From Oscillospiraceae bacterium (GTDB taxonomy: Bacteria > Bacillota > Clostridia > Oscillospirales > Oscillospiraceae), in contig JAAWSV010000006.1 in NCBI GenBank assembly GCA_022801715.1, forward strand, positions 1 to 64,000: a stretch of 64,000 bases of DNA, read 5' to 3'. Positions 25,170 through 33,599 of this stretch are shown here, one piece after another. Below the pieces are notes generated by a model. It was not told where the DNA came from and searched no databases. It was given only the letters and a program-made list of their open reading frames with translations. The translations under genes and the position numbers were made by a program. Position 1 is the first letter of the stretch. Each line of letters opens with the position of its first letter.

Positions 25170-25345
25170 GGATGTCGTTTGAAATCTTGGATTTCAAACG
25201 AGGCTTTGAATGACGGAGGGGCTTTTTTTCGGGAATCGGTGGAACCGATTCCTGAAAAAAGGTCCGGGCTGAGCGCGGCCCGCGCGGCCTTGGCCGCAAA
25301 GACGGTTGGAGGCAGAGCGGGGATCAGACTGAGGAAGAAGGTGCC
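25170..25345. repeat. second type of multi-hairpin element
   Basis: A run of hairpins with no gene: CGTTTGAAATC (25176-25186)/GATTTCAAACG; TTTCGGGAATCGG/CCGATTCCTGAAA with TGGAA loop (about 25227-25258); and GCGGCC-rich stems after it. It lies between the rpmG promoter and the end of the XRE gene. It has the look of a dispersed structured repeat, but only one copy is in this window. Confidence 0.45.
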
Positions 25346-25355
25346 GCGGAGGGTA

Positions 25356-25874
25356 CTACCGCTTCTCCCGGAGGTGGCGGAGGAGGCGGAGCTTGGCGGC
25401 TTTGATTTTGGCCATATAGCGGCTGGAGTAGAGCGCGCCCACCAGGAGACCACCGAGAACCAAGCCCAAGAGAAAGCCCGAAATGGCGTCGTAGGGCGGG
25501 GTGGCGGCTAACCCCAAGGCGTCGATGGTCAGATAGAGGGCCATGGCGAGGATTCCCACTAAAAAAAAGTAGAAGAGCTTTTTCGTATAGGTGATTTTTT
25601 CCGTATTCTGATAGTCCACCGCCTTGATTAAGGTCTCCTTGGAATCCCTCTGGCTGCCGCCGTTCTTTCTCTCCCCGTCCAAGAGCTCCCCCACCTCTAT
25701 GTTATAGCAGTCTGAGAGCTGCATAAGGAGGTCGAAGTCCGGCATGGTGGTACCGTTCTCCCAGCGGGAGACACTGCGGTTGGAGACATTCAGACGCTCC
25801 GCCACCTGCGCCTGTGTCAGGCCCTGCTCGTTTCGCAGCTCCCGGAGAAATCGGCCGATCTTCTGTTGATCCAT
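25356..25874 (-). CDS. XRE-family regulator with C-terminal membrane helices
   Basis: 172 residues. An N-terminal Cro/C1-type helix-turn-helix (about 6-60; QAQVAERLNVSNRSVSRWEN is the recognition part) is followed by a polar linker and two hydrophobic helices (KKLFYFFLVGILAMALYLTI and ISGFLLGLVLGGLLVGALYS). The protein is probably a membrane-tethered DNA-binding regulator; the signal sensed is unknown. The gene is divergent from ruvX with about 180 bases between, so both may be affected by a site there. Confidence 0.88.
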   Translation of the reverse strand: MDQQKIGRFLRELRNEQGLTQAQVAERLNVSNRSVSRWENGTTMPDFDLLMQLSDCYNIEVGELLDGERKNGGSQRDSKETLIKAVDYQNTEKITYTKKLFYFFLVGILAMALYLTIDALGLAATPPYDAISGFLLGLVLGGLLVGALYSSRYMAKIKAAKLRLLRHLREKR

Positions 25875-25979
25875 AGGCGTAAAGCCCCCTTTCGTGCTCT
25901 CAGTGTAGCCTCCGCCGCCGGAAAAGTACAGGACATAGGGTGAGAATTCCCCTTTTCTGCTCCGGTGGGAAGATTTCCT

Positions 25980-26008
25980 TTTACTTTTGGGGGCACTCGT
26001 ATTATACT
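25980..26008 (+). promoter_or_regulatory. promoter of ruvX
   Basis: TTTACT (25980-25985) and TATACT (26003-26008), spacer 17; leader of about 45 bases to the ruvX start. Confidence 0.6.
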
Positions 26009-26057
26009 GTCCCTATACAATAGACAGCGGCGCTGCCGCCGCGGAGGGAGGCGCACA

Positions 26058-26489
26058 ATGCGCATTATGGCTATCGACTACGGCGACGCCCACACCGGGG
26101 CCGCCATCTCCGATCTCACCGGCTTTCTCGCCGGCTACACCACCACCATCCACAGCCGCCGGCAGCCGGAGGTCATCCAGGCCCTCGGGAAGCTGATAAA
26201 GGAGTACGGCGTCACGGAGCTGGTGCTGGGCTACCCCAAGAACATGGACGGCACCTTGGGCCTCCGGGCGGAGAAGGCGGAGCAGCTGAAAGCGGCGCTG
26301 GAGGATACCTTCGGCCTCCCTGTGGCCCTCTGGGACGAGCGGCGCACCACCATTGACGCCCACAATATTCTATTCAGCCAAGGGAAGAACGGAAAGAAGC
26401 GCAAGGGCACCGTAGACGCGGTGGCAGCGGCACTGATCTTGGAGGGCTACCTCACCCGCCGCCGACAGAACAGGGAGAGCCCCCGATAA
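26058..26489 (+). CDS. ruvX: Holliday junction resolvase RuvX / pre-16S rRNA nuclease YqgF
   Basis: RNase H-fold nuclease, 143 residues. Motifs: MAIDYGDAHTGAA (first catalytic Asp), ELVLGYPKNMDGT, WDERRTT and the C-terminal Asp in GTVDAVAAALILEGYL. The usual consensus DxGxxRxG reads DYGDAHTG, so the Arg is replaced by His. ATG 26058 has GGAGGGA upstream; the longer frame is rejected because the family starts here. The usual neighbours alaS and yrzL are absent. Confidence 0.93.
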   Translation: MRIMAIDYGDAHTGAAISDLTGFLAGYTTTIHSRRQPEVIQALGKLIKEYGVTELVLGYPKNMDGTLGLRAEKAEQLKAALEDTFGLPVALWDERRTTIDAHNILFSQGKNGKKRKGTVDAVAAALILEGYLTRRRQNRESPR

Positions 26490-26517
26490 ACCCGCCAAAC
26501 CAAAAATCCCCGCCCTC

Positions 26518-27213
26518 CTACAGCTCCCCCCAAGCCTCACCGGCCAAAATCGCCGCCCATGCCGCGGGCAGCTCATACCGCTCTCTGTCCGCGCCAAAGA
26601 AGCAGGCCCAGCCGGTACTGCCGCTCCACCGCCCCCTGATCTCCGCTGTCAAAAACGGGTAATCCCTGTGGTACAGCGTCAGCGTAAAGTCCGCCGTCTC
26701 TCCGCTTCCGGGCTCCGCCTGCTCTGCCCCGCCGGCATAGGCCTTTAAGAGCGCGGCAATCAGGTCCTTGTCGTTGATCTCCTCCTCCCAACCTTCCATA
26801 GTCAGCACCACCCGGGAGACCGTCTCCGCCTCCGGCGGCGCCAGCGGCATATCCTCCCGTACAAAGAAATACTGCACATAGGGGCCGAATACAAACCGGT
26901 TTGGCCGCGCAAAGAGGAACCGGTGCGCCTCATCCCCCACAACCTCGCAGACATCCCAGCCGCCGTTCTCTCCCGGTTCCACATCCCGGCCGCACGTACC
27001 AATCACCTCTCCGATCTCCCCGGCAAACCGCCACCTTCCCAGGGTGTCCCCCGTCGTCAAAACCACGTCCTTATCCGCAATATACCGCACCCCCTCCACT
27101 GTCAAAGACGTAACCGCCCCCATCTCCAGCGGATAGCAGACCGCCGGGGAAGTCGCCGCGCACCCCGCCAGCAGCATCCCCAAAACCATCAAGCCGCCAA
27201 GCACCCTCCGCAT
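26518..27213 (-). CDS. hypothetical lipoprotein, 231 aa
   Basis: A lipoprotein signal peptide with lipobox LLAGC (Cys18) is followed by a mature part with no recognised family; it is rich in beta-type strands (FTLTLYHRDYPFLTAEIRGR, GWACFFGADRERYELPAAWA). ATG 27213 lies two bases after the HxlR stop, so the two are co-transcribed. The longer open frame above is an HxlR shadow. The role is unknown. Confidence 0.82.
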   Translation of the reverse strand: MRRVLGGLMVLGMLLAGCAATSPAVCYPLEMGAVTSLTVEGVRYIADKDVVLTTGDTLGRWRFAGEIGEVIGTCGRDVEPGENGGWDVCEVVGDEAHRFLFARPNRFVFGPYVQYFFVREDMPLAPPEAETVSRVVLTMEGWEEEINDKDLIAALLKAYAGGAEQAEPGSGETADFTLTLYHRDYPFLTAEIRGRWSGSTGWACFFGADRERYELPAAWAAILAGEAWGEL

Positions 27214-27215
27214 AC

Positions 27216-27593
27216 TCACTCTCCGCTCTCCCCATAGGGGCTCACATAGTCCGCCGGACACAAATGCGCCTCGCTCCAGCGCATCATCGCCTCCAAAACC
27301 GGCACAAAGCTCTCCCCCAGCGCCGTCAGGGTATACTCCACACGGGGCGGAACCTCCCCGTAGACCTGCCGGTGGAGGAAGCCGTCCCGTTCCAGCTCCC
27401 GGAGCTGCTTGGTCAGGGAGGACTGGGTGATTCCGTCCAAGCGCCGCATCAGCTGACCAAACCGCTGGACCTTGTAGAAGGCCACATACCATAAAATGAG
27501 GATCTTCCACTTGCCGCCCAACACCGCTTGGATGCTGGCCATGGGGACACAGCGCCGCACCATGTCCTCCGTCTGAAACTTATTCCCCGCCAA
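27216..27593 (-). CDS. HxlR-family transcriptional regulator
   Basis: 125-residue winged-helix regulator. Family core: LGGKWKILILWYVAFYKVQRFGQL (read in two parts), LDGITQSSLTKQLRELERDG and the wing VPPRVEYTLTALG. Only one Cys (C15) is near the position used by redox-sensing HxlR members. The start is a TTG at 27593 with GGGAGG 7 bases upstream. It is divergent from the radical SAM gene and likely controls both directions. Confidence 0.92.
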   Translation of the reverse strand: MAGNKFQTEDMVRRCVPMASIQAVLGGKWKILILWYVAFYKVQRFGQLMRRLDGITQSSLTKQLRELERDGFLHRQVYGEVPPRVEYTLTALGESFVPVLEAMMRWSEAHLCPADYVSPYGESGE

Positions 27594-27611
27594 ATCATCC
27601 GCCTCCCGCCT

Positions 27612-27640
27612 CGGGACTGCCGACGCCGCCGGCAGTCCCG
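27612..27640 (+). terminator. hairpin with T-run in the HxlR 5' region
   Basis: CGGGACTGCCG (27612-27622) pairs with CGGCAGTCCCG (27630-27640), followed on the plus strand by CTGTTTTTTC. No plus-strand gene ends here, so it may block antisense transcription, or act as a leader hairpin on the HxlR transcript. Confidence 0.45.
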
Positions 27641-27652
27641 CTGTTTTTTCTG

Positions 27653-27763
27653 ATTATATCCCCCTTGGCGAAAAAAAGCAATCTGTACCCCCAATCGTAC
27701 AAAAAAAGGTACTGTCACCAAAAAAATTGCGTACTTGCCTTTCTCCGCCGCAGGCCGTATGAT
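27653..27763. promoter_or_regulatory. divergent promoters with GTAC-type operator
   Basis: Minus promoter for hxlR: TTGCTT (27676-27681) and TATAAT (27653-27658), spacer 17. Plus promoter for the radical SAM gene: TTGCCT (27735-27740) and TATGAT (27758-27763), spacer 17. Between and overlapping them are four GTAC cores, two of them in the inverted form GTACC ... GGTAC. These are plausible HxlR binding sites. Confidence 0.6.
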
Positions 27764-27807
27764 GGCGAAAACAGGGAACCCTGCCCAACTAAAAAGGAGA
27801 ATGCGCT

Positions 27808-28743
27808 ATGCACTACACAGGCACCATCTGGCGTCCCCCCTACGAGGCCTCCTCCCTGCTGCTGGAGGTCACAGCGGGCTGTACCCACCACCGCTGCAAA
27901 TTCTGCACCCTCTATCAGGACCTGCCCTTTTCCTTCCGACTGTCGCCTATGGCGGACATCGAGAGCGACCTCCAAGAGGCCCAGCTCTGGGGCACGGACC
28001 CCCTCGGTATGCTGTCCATCCGGCTCCAAGGAATCCATAGGCCGGCGCCTGTCCGCCGGGTCTTTCTGGTGGGGGCCAACCCCTTTGTCCTCCACTTCCG
28101 CAAGCTGCGGACCATCGCGGAGCTGATTCACCGCTATCTGCCCTCGGTGGAGAGCATCGGATGCTTCGCCCGTGTGACGGATGTCACGCCCAAGAGCGGC
28201 GGAGAGCTGCGGGAGCTTCGCCGCTTAGGCTTTGACGGCCTCACCATCGGCGTGGAGACCGGGGACGACGAGGCCCTGTCCTTCATGAACAAAGGCTACC
28301 CGGCGCAGGCCATCGTGGAGCAGGCCGCCCGGCTGGACGAGGCGGGAATCGGCTACCACTTCTTCTACTTGGCGGGCATCTCCGGCGCAGGCCGGGGGAT
28401 CGAGGGGGCGGAGCGGAGCGCAGACATCTTCAACCGGACCCATCCAAGGATCATCGGCTCCTCCATGCTGACAATCTTCCCGGAGTCGGCGCTGTACCAA
28501 GAGATTCAACAGGGAAACTGGCGGGAGGAGAGCGAGCTCGAAAAGCTCTGTGAGCTGCGCGCGCTGATTCGAAATCTCACCATTCCCACCCGCTTCGTCA
28601 CCGATGGGGCCTCCAACCTGATACAGGTCCGGGGAGAGCTGCCACGGGACCAAGAAAAGCTGTCGCAATACCTGACGGAGCTGATAGAAACCGCCGACGA
28701 GGAGGCGCTGCGGACCTACCGAAAGAATTTGCAGCACCTGTAG
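27808..28743 (+). CDS. radical SAM protein
   Basis: 311-residue radical SAM enzyme. The [4Fe-4S] cysteines are in AGCTHHRCKFCTLY (C25, C30, C33), a CX4CX2C variant seen in a family of uncharacterised B12-independent members. GFDGLTIGVETGDDEAL is the SAM-side motif. The substrate is unknown. ATG 27808 has AAAGGAG upstream. It is divergent from the hxlR regulator, which may respond to the substrate of this enzyme. Confidence 0.88.
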   Translation: MHYTGTIWRPPYEASSLLLEVTAGCTHHRCKFCTLYQDLPFSFRLSPMADIESDLQEAQLWGTDPLGMLSIRLQGIHRPAPVRRVFLVGANPFVLHFRKLRTIAELIHRYLPSVESIGCFARVTDVTPKSGGELRELRRLGFDGLTIGVETGDDEALSFMNKGYPAQAIVEQAARLDEAGIGYHFFYLAGISGAGRGIEGAERSADIFNRTHPRIIGSSMLTIFPESALYQEIQQGNWREESELEKLCELRALIRNLTIPTRFVTDGASNLIQVRGELPRDQEKLSQYLTELIETADEEALRTYRKNLQHL

Positions 28744-28813
28744 CGCCGCATAAAATCCATAGAAATCCGCAACACTACCTCCAGCGATTACTTCATCTGA
28801 GAGGAGCGGATCT

Positions 28814-29761
28814 ATGGACATCAATCTGCGCAAGGCAGCCATTGTGGGCTGCGGCTTTGTGGGGGCCTCCATCGCCTTCCGGTTTTTACAGCAGGGTACC
28901 TTCTCCCACCTGGTGCTCATCGACGCCAATACCGCCAAGGCGGAGGGGGAGGCCTTTGACCTCAGCGACGGCCTCCCCTACGGCGCCGCCATGGAGATTA
29001 CCGCCGGCGGCTATGACGACATCACCGACTGCGCTCTGGTGGTGATCACCGCCGGGGTGAACCAGAAGCCCGGCGAGACCCGCTTGGAGCTGATCGGCCG
29101 GAATGCGGCCATCCTGCGGAGCATCATGGCCGAGATCACCGCGCGGGATTTCAAGGGGACCCTGCTGGTGGTCTCCAACCCGGTGGACGTACTGACCTAC
29201 ACCGCCTATAAGCTCTCCGGCTACCCCCGGGAGCGGGTCATCGGCTCCGGCACGGTGCTGGACACCGCCCGCTTCAAGCAGCTCTTGGGCCGGGAGCTGG
29301 GGGTGGACAGCCGGAACGTCCACGCCTTCATCATGGGTGAGCACGGGGACAGCGAGTTCGCGGTATGGAGCGGGGCCAACGTCTCCGGCCTGAACCTGGA
29401 CGACTTCTGTCACCTGCAGAGGATGTCCCTGACATCGGCGCGGCGGGAGGCGCTGTACCAGCGCATCCGGGGCAGCGCCAACGAGATCATCTGCCGCAAG
29501 GGTGCCACCTACTACGGCATCGCCATGGCGGTGGGCCGGATCGCCTCCTGCATCATGAAGGACGAGCGGTCTGTACTGCCCATCTCCGTGGTCTTAGAGG
29601 GGGAGTACGGCCTCAGCGGACTGGCACTGAGCATCCCCTCCATCGTGGGGCGGAACGGGCTGGAAAAGACGCTGGAAATCCCCCTGAGCCCCGACGAGGA
29701 GCGGGCCATGCGCTCCTCCGCGGAGCAGCTCCTGTCCGTCGTGGCGGAGCTGAAGCTGTAG
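28814..29761 (+). CDS. ldh: L-lactate dehydrogenase
   Basis: Interconverts pyruvate and L-lactate with NAD(H). 315 residues. NAD motif GCGFVGAS (12-19), the substrate loop AGVNQKPGETR with Gln84 (lactate rather than malate specificity) and Arg90, active-site Asp150/Arg153 in GTVLDTARF, and catalytic His177 in GEHGDSE. It has GAGAGGAGC upstream of the ATG. It follows the radical SAM gene by 70 bases and may share its transcript. Confidence 0.95.
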   Translation: MDINLRKAAIVGCGFVGASIAFRFLQQGTFSHLVLIDANTAKAEGEAFDLSDGLPYGAAMEITAGGYDDITDCALVVITAGVNQKPGETRLELIGRNAAILRSIMAEITARDFKGTLLVVSNPVDVLTYTAYKLSGYPRERVIGSGTVLDTARFKQLLGRELGVDSRNVHAFIMGEHGDSEFAVWSGANVSGLNLDDFCHLQRMSLTSARREALYQRIRGSANEIICRKGATYYGIAMAVGRIASCIMKDERSVLPISVVLEGEYGLSGLALSIPSIVGRNGLEKTLEIPLSPDEERAMRSSAEQLLSVVAELKL

Positions 29762-29809
29762 GCGGAGAGGACCGCCCCTTGGCGTGTTCTCACCGGCACT
29801 TTCAAAGGT

Positions 29810-30027
29810 AGGGGCGCACAGTGTGCACCCCTCAGCTTGTCAAAAAACCTTTTGGTTTTTTGACAAGCTGAGGGCAAATTTCAGCCGCGGCCGAAATTTG
29901 TCGCCGCGGCGGGTTGATTTGACGCGAAAGGAACCCTTCTTGGGTTCCTTTCACACTATCCTCCTTACCGCCAGCACACCCAGCCGCCTTTTTTTGACAG
30001 TCTGAGGGGCGCACAGTGTGCGCCCCT
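29810..30027. repeat. composite hairpin repeat flanked by two palindromes
   Basis: The two ends are nearly identical palindromes of the form AGGGGCGCACAGTGTGC(A/G)CCCCT (29810-29832 and 30005-30027). Between them are CAGCTTGTCAAAAAACC paired with GGTTTTTTGACAAGCTG, CAAATTTC/GAAATTTG, and GAAAGGAACCC/GGGTTCCTTTC. The phrase TTTTTTGACA.GCTGAGGG-like occurs twice. This fills most of the 380-base gap after ldh and looks like a nested mobile repeat; no gene is present. Confidence 0.6.
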
Positions 30028-30072
30028 TACATCCTATAAAAACGCCCCGCAGGGACAGTCCCGTCCCCCCCC

Positions 30073-30101
30073 TTGACATCCGCCGTCCCGCCCCGTATAC
30101 T
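30073..30101 (+). promoter_or_regulatory. promoter of the GNAT-YoaP gene
   Basis: TTGACA (30073-30078) and TATACT (30096-30101) with a 17-base spacer, 40 bases before the start codon. Confidence 0.75.
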
Positions 30102-30141
30102 ACAGGTGTTCCATCCACTCACCTGTAAGGAGACACACATC

Positions 30142-30894
30142 ATGAGCGGGAATCTCTTCAACCTGACGCCGGAAAATCTGGCCGACGAACACCTCTGCTG
30201 CATCATTCGCAGCCACAAGCGCCACCCGGGGGTGGAGGCCAAGCGGCAGTGGCTCTCGGAGCGCCTGCCGGAGGGCCACGTGTTCCGAAAACTGGACCAG
30301 CGGGCCACCGTGTTCATTGAGTATGCCCCCTTGGAAACCGCCTGGGTACCTGTGGTCGGGGACAAATACCTCTACATATACTGTCTGTGGGTCCTGCGGG
30401 ACCAGCGAAACCGCGGCTACGGCCGCGCACTGATGGAACACTGCGTTGCCGACGCGCTGACCCAAGGCCGGTCCGGCGTGTGTATGCTGGGAGCGGTAAA
30501 ACAGCGGGCGTGGCTCTCGGACCAGTCCTTCGCCAGACATTTTGGCTTCGAGACCGTAGACACCGCCGGGGACTATGAGCTGCTGGCCCTCTCCTTCGAC
30601 GGCACCAAGCCCCACTTCACAGAGGCCGCCAAGCGGCAGACCATCGACAGCCAGGACCTCACCGTGTTCTACAGTCCCCAGTGTCCGTACATCCACCAGA
30701 CTGTAGAGACCATCCGGCAGTACTGCGCAGAGCGGGCCATCCCGCTGTCCGTCATACCGGTGGACTCTCTGGAGAAGGCCAAGGCCCTGCCCTGCCCGTT
30801 CAACAACTTCGCCCTGTTCTACCGGGGGAAGTTCCAGACCGTCAACCTCATCGACACCAGCCCGCTGGGACGCATTCTGGCCAAAAACGACTGA
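30142..30894 (+). CDS. GNAT acetyltransferase with C-terminal YoaP domain
   Basis: 250 residues. The N-terminal GNAT fold has the acetyl-CoA loop RDQRNRGYGRAL (about 86-97) and the C-terminal part (about 170-250) looks like the YoaP domain, with TVFYSPQCPYIHQTVETIRQ and CPFNNFALFYRGKF. YoaP-type proteins are uncharacterised acetyltransferases; the substrate is unknown. ATG 30142 with AAGGAGA upstream is preferred over the longer frame, which would include the promoter. Confidence 0.88.
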   Translation: MSGNLFNLTPENLADEHLCCIIRSHKRHPGVEAKRQWLSERLPEGHVFRKLDQRATVFIEYAPLETAWVPVVGDKYLYIYCLWVLRDQRNRGYGRALMEHCVADALTQGRSGVCMLGAVKQRAWLSDQSFARHFGFETVDTAGDYELLALSFDGTKPHFTEAAKRQTIDSQDLTVFYSPQCPYIHQTVETIRQYCAERAIPLSVIPVDSLEKAKALPCPFNNFALFYRGKFQTVNLIDTSPLGRILAKND

Positions 30895-30916
30895 GCGCCG
30901 CAAAAGCGCCCTTCCC

Positions 30917-30961
30917 GATAAAGGAGGCCCCCCGCACGATGTGCGGGGGGCCTCCTTTATC
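30917..30961. terminator. bidirectional terminator between GNAT gene and livF
   Basis: A perfect 21-bp stem (30917-30937 with 30941-30961), GATAAAGGAGG ... CCTCCTTTATC, GC-rich at the tip. It serves the two convergent genes. Confidence 0.85.
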
Positions 30962-30980
30962 AATCCAAGTACCGCACCGG

Positions 30981-31697
30981 TTACTCTGCGGACTTGCCCA
31001 AGTACGCCTCGGCAATGGAGGGGTCCTTCAGCAGCTCCTTGCCGGGACCGCTCATGGTGATGCAGCCCTGCTCCAGCACGTAGGCCTTGTCGGCCACGGA
31101 CAGCGCCTTCAGGGCGTTCTGCTCCACCAGCAGGATGGTCTTGCCCATGGACTTGATCTCCTGAATGGTGTCGAAAATCGTATTCACCAGCAGGGGGGCC
31201 AGACCCAAGGAGGGCTCATCCAACATGATCAGATCCGGCGCGGACATGATGCCCCGGCCCATGGCCAGCATCTGCTGCTCGCCGCCGGAGAGGGTGCCGG
31301 CGATCTGGTTCTTGCGCTCCTCCAGACGGGGGAAGATCTCATACACCCGCTTCATATCCCGCTCAATGCCGCTCTTGTCGCTGCGCAGGTAGGCGCCCAC
31401 ACGGAGATTGTCGTAGACAGAGAGGTTGGCGAAGATGAGACGGCCCTCGGGCACCTGACAGACGCCCGCCTTCACCACCTTGTTGGCGGTGGTAGACAGA
31501 GGTTCCCCTTTGAAGCGGATCTCGCCGGACTGATACTTCACCAAGCCCGAGATGGCGTTCATCATGGAGGACTTGCCCGCGCCGTTGGAGCCGATCATAG
31601 ACACGACCTGCCCCTCCTCCACGTCAAGAGAGATGCCCCGCAGGGCGTGGATGCCGCCGTAGTAGACGTTCAGATCACGGATTTCAAGCATCGCCAT
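30981..31697 (-). CDS. livF: branched-chain amino acid ABC transporter ATPase LivF
   Basis: Second ATPase of a HAAT-type importer. 238 residues from ATG 31697; the longer TTG frame would include the AGGAGG site itself. Walker A GSNGAGKS (36-43), signature LSGGE (136-140), Walker B LIMLDEPSLGL (from 156). It overlaps the end of livG by 14 bases, so translation is coupled. Last gene of the operon, followed by a strong terminator. Confidence 0.94.
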   Translation of the reverse strand: MAMLEIRDLNVYYGGIHALRGISLDVEEGQVVSMIGSNGAGKSSMMNAISGLVKYQSGEIRFKGEPLSTTANKVVKAGVCQVPEGRLIFANLSVYDNLRVGAYLRSDKSGIERDMKRVYEIFPRLEERKNQIAGTLSGGEQQMLAMGRGIMSAPDLIMLDEPSLGLAPLLVNTIFDTIQEIKSMGKTILLVEQNALKALSVADKAYVLEQGCITMSGPGKELLKDPSIAEAYLGKSAE

Positions 31698-32580
31698 CGA
31701 CGTCATCCTCCTTTCCAAGATAGGCCTCGATTACCTCGGGGTTCTTCTGGATCTCCGCCGGAGTCCCCTCCGCCAGAGGCTTGCCGAAGTTCAGCACAAA
31801 GATCCGGTCGGAGACGTTCATCACCAAATCCATGTGGTGCTCAATAATCAGCACGCTGAGATCGAACTTGTTCCGGATCTCCCGGATCATCTCCATCAGC
31901 GCCAAGGTCTCCTCCGGGTTCATGCCGGCGGCGGGCTCATCCAAGAGCAGCAGCTTGGGATTGGTGGCCAGCGCCCGGGCGATCTCCAGACGGCGCTGCT
32001 GGCCGTAGGGCAGGTTCACAGCCACCATATCCTTGTACTGCCAGATGCCCATCAGCTTCAAGAGCTCCTCGGTGCGCGCGCGCAACTCCTCCTCCTGGTG
32101 GGCGTACTTCGTCAGCCACTTGGGCCCCGCCTTGAAGCGCCAGAGGGACTGGAAGATGTTGTAGTCCGCCATGGCGTGGCAGGCGGTGAGCACGTTGTTG
32201 TAGACGGTCTCGCTCTTAAAGAGACGGATATTCTGGAAGGTACGGGCCATCCCCTGGGACATGATGGCGTGGGGCTTCAGCTGGAAGGGCGTCACGTCGG
32301 TCTCCCGGGCGTCGTCCTTGATGATGTCGCTGCCCTGCCCGATGCACCTTCCGTCAAAGATGATGCGGCCCTCGGTGATGGCGTAGACGCCGGTGATCAG
32401 GTTAAAGATCGTGGTCTTGCCCGCGCCGTTGGGGCCAATGAGGGCGTAGATCTCGCCCTTCTTGATCTGGAAGGAGACGTCGCCCACGGCGGTGAGGCCG
32501 CCGAAGCGCTTGGTCACATGCCAGAGCTCTAAAATCACATTGGGGTCGTGGTTCTTGAATACCATTTGCTCTTTGCTCAT
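31684..32580 (-). CDS. livG: branched-chain amino acid ABC transporter ATPase LivG
   Basis: First ATPase of the importer, 298 residues. Walker A GPNGAGKT (49-56), LivG signature LPYGQQRRLEIARAL (from 190), Walker B LLLLDEPAAGMNPEE. It has a short insertion after DGRCIGQGSD compared with common LivG. Good GAGAGGAGG site upstream. It follows livM by 15 bases. Confidence 0.94.
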   Translation of the reverse strand: MSKEQMVFKNHDPNVILELWHVTKRFGGLTAVGDVSFQIKKGEIYALIGPNGAGKTTIFNLITGVYAITEGRIIFDGRCIGQGSDIIKDDARETDVTPFQLKPHAIMSQGMARTFQNIRLFKSETVYNNVLTACHAMADYNIFQSLWRFKAGPKWLTKYAHQEEELRARTEELLKLMGIWQYKDMVAVNLPYGQQRRLEIARALATNPKLLLLDEPAAGMNPEETLALMEMIREIRNKFDLSVLIIEHHMDLVMNVSDRIFVLNFGKPLAEGTPAEIQKNPEVIEAYLGKEDDVDGDA

Positions 32581-32595
32581 ACCTTGCGCCTCCTC

Positions 32596-33585
32596 TCAGC
32601 TATCCGCGCCGCCGCCGTCCTCGGCGGGCAGCGTGGGCTTCTTCTTTGTGGCGAAAAGCGCACGGAAGATCTTCAGATCCGTGATCTCCTTGCCGCCCAT
32701 AAGGCCTCTGGGCCGGACGATCATGATGATAATGACGGCCAGACCGTACATGACCAAGCGCCAGTCACCCACCGCACGCAGCAGCTCCGGCAGGGCGCAC
32801 AGCAGCACCGTGCCCAAGACGGCGCCGGTGATGGAACCCATGCCGCCGAAGATGACCATGATGGTATACTCGGTGGACTTGACCATCATAAACATCTTGG
32901 GCTGGAGATAGCCAAAGTAGTGGGCCAGCATGCCACCGGCGATGCCGGCATACAGCGCGGACATGCACATGGCCAGCATCTTGCTGCGGAAGGTGTTGAT
33001 GCCGCTCATCTGGGCGGCCAGCTCGTCCTCCCGGACAGCCAGCATGCTGCGCCCGTGCTTGGAGTTCATCAGCAGCGCTGTAGCGGCGACGAAGATGATG
33101 ACAATCAGCAGAGAGGAGGAGAAGAACGAGGAGAAGAAGGTGCCGATTTCCCCTCTGAAGAGGGCCCTCCAATCCCCCCAGAGGGTGGTCTTCAGAGGGA
33201 TGCTGGCGATGCCCTTGGCACCGTCCAGCACGAACTCCTTGCCGTTGACCGTCCAGCTCAGCTGGAGGTTGTTGAAAATCAGCCGTATTGCCTCGCCCAC
33301 GCCCAAGGTGGCGATACAAAAGTAGTCGCCCTTCAGATTCAAGGTGATCTTACCTAACAGCGCGCCTAAGGCCATGGCCACCAGCCCCGCAATCAGCAGA
33401 GCCGCCAGATAAGGCAGGCCAAAGGACATGGTGCAGATGACCGCTATGTAGGCGCCGATGCACACAAAGCCCGCGTGGCCGAAGGAGAACATGCCCGTGT
33501 AGCCGGTGAGGATGGACAGCCCCAGCACGATCAGCAGGGTATAGCAGGATTGGATCAGAATACCTTCGATGTAATACCAACTCAT
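32596..33585 (-). CDS. livM: branched-chain amino acid ABC transporter permease LivM
   Basis: Permease with 8-10 transmembrane helices, 329 residues. Family parts: LSILTGYTGMFSFGHAGFVC, GDYFCIATLGVGEAIRLIFN and the coupling segment MSGINTFRSKMLAMCMSALY. An inserted loop (about 130-175) after VNGKEFVLDGAKGI is unusually long. Start ATG 33585 has AGGGAG upstream. Confidence 0.94.
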   Translation of the reverse strand: MSWYYIEGILIQSCYTLLIVLGLSILTGYTGMFSFGHAGFVCIGAYIAVICTMSFGLPYLAALLIAGLVAMALGALLGKITLNLKGDYFCIATLGVGEAIRLIFNNLQLSWTVNGKEFVLDGAKGIASIPLKTTLWGDWRALFRGEIGTFFSSFFSSSLLIVIIFVAATALLMNSKHGRSMLAVREDELAAQMSGINTFRSKMLAMCMSALYAGIAGGMLAHYFGYLQPKMFMMVKSTEYTIMVIFGGMGSITGAVLGTVLLCALPELLRAVGDWRLVMYGLAVIIIMIVRPRGLMGGKEITDLKIFRALFATKKKPTLPAEDGGGADS

Positions 33586-33599
33586 ATCTGTCTCCCTCC

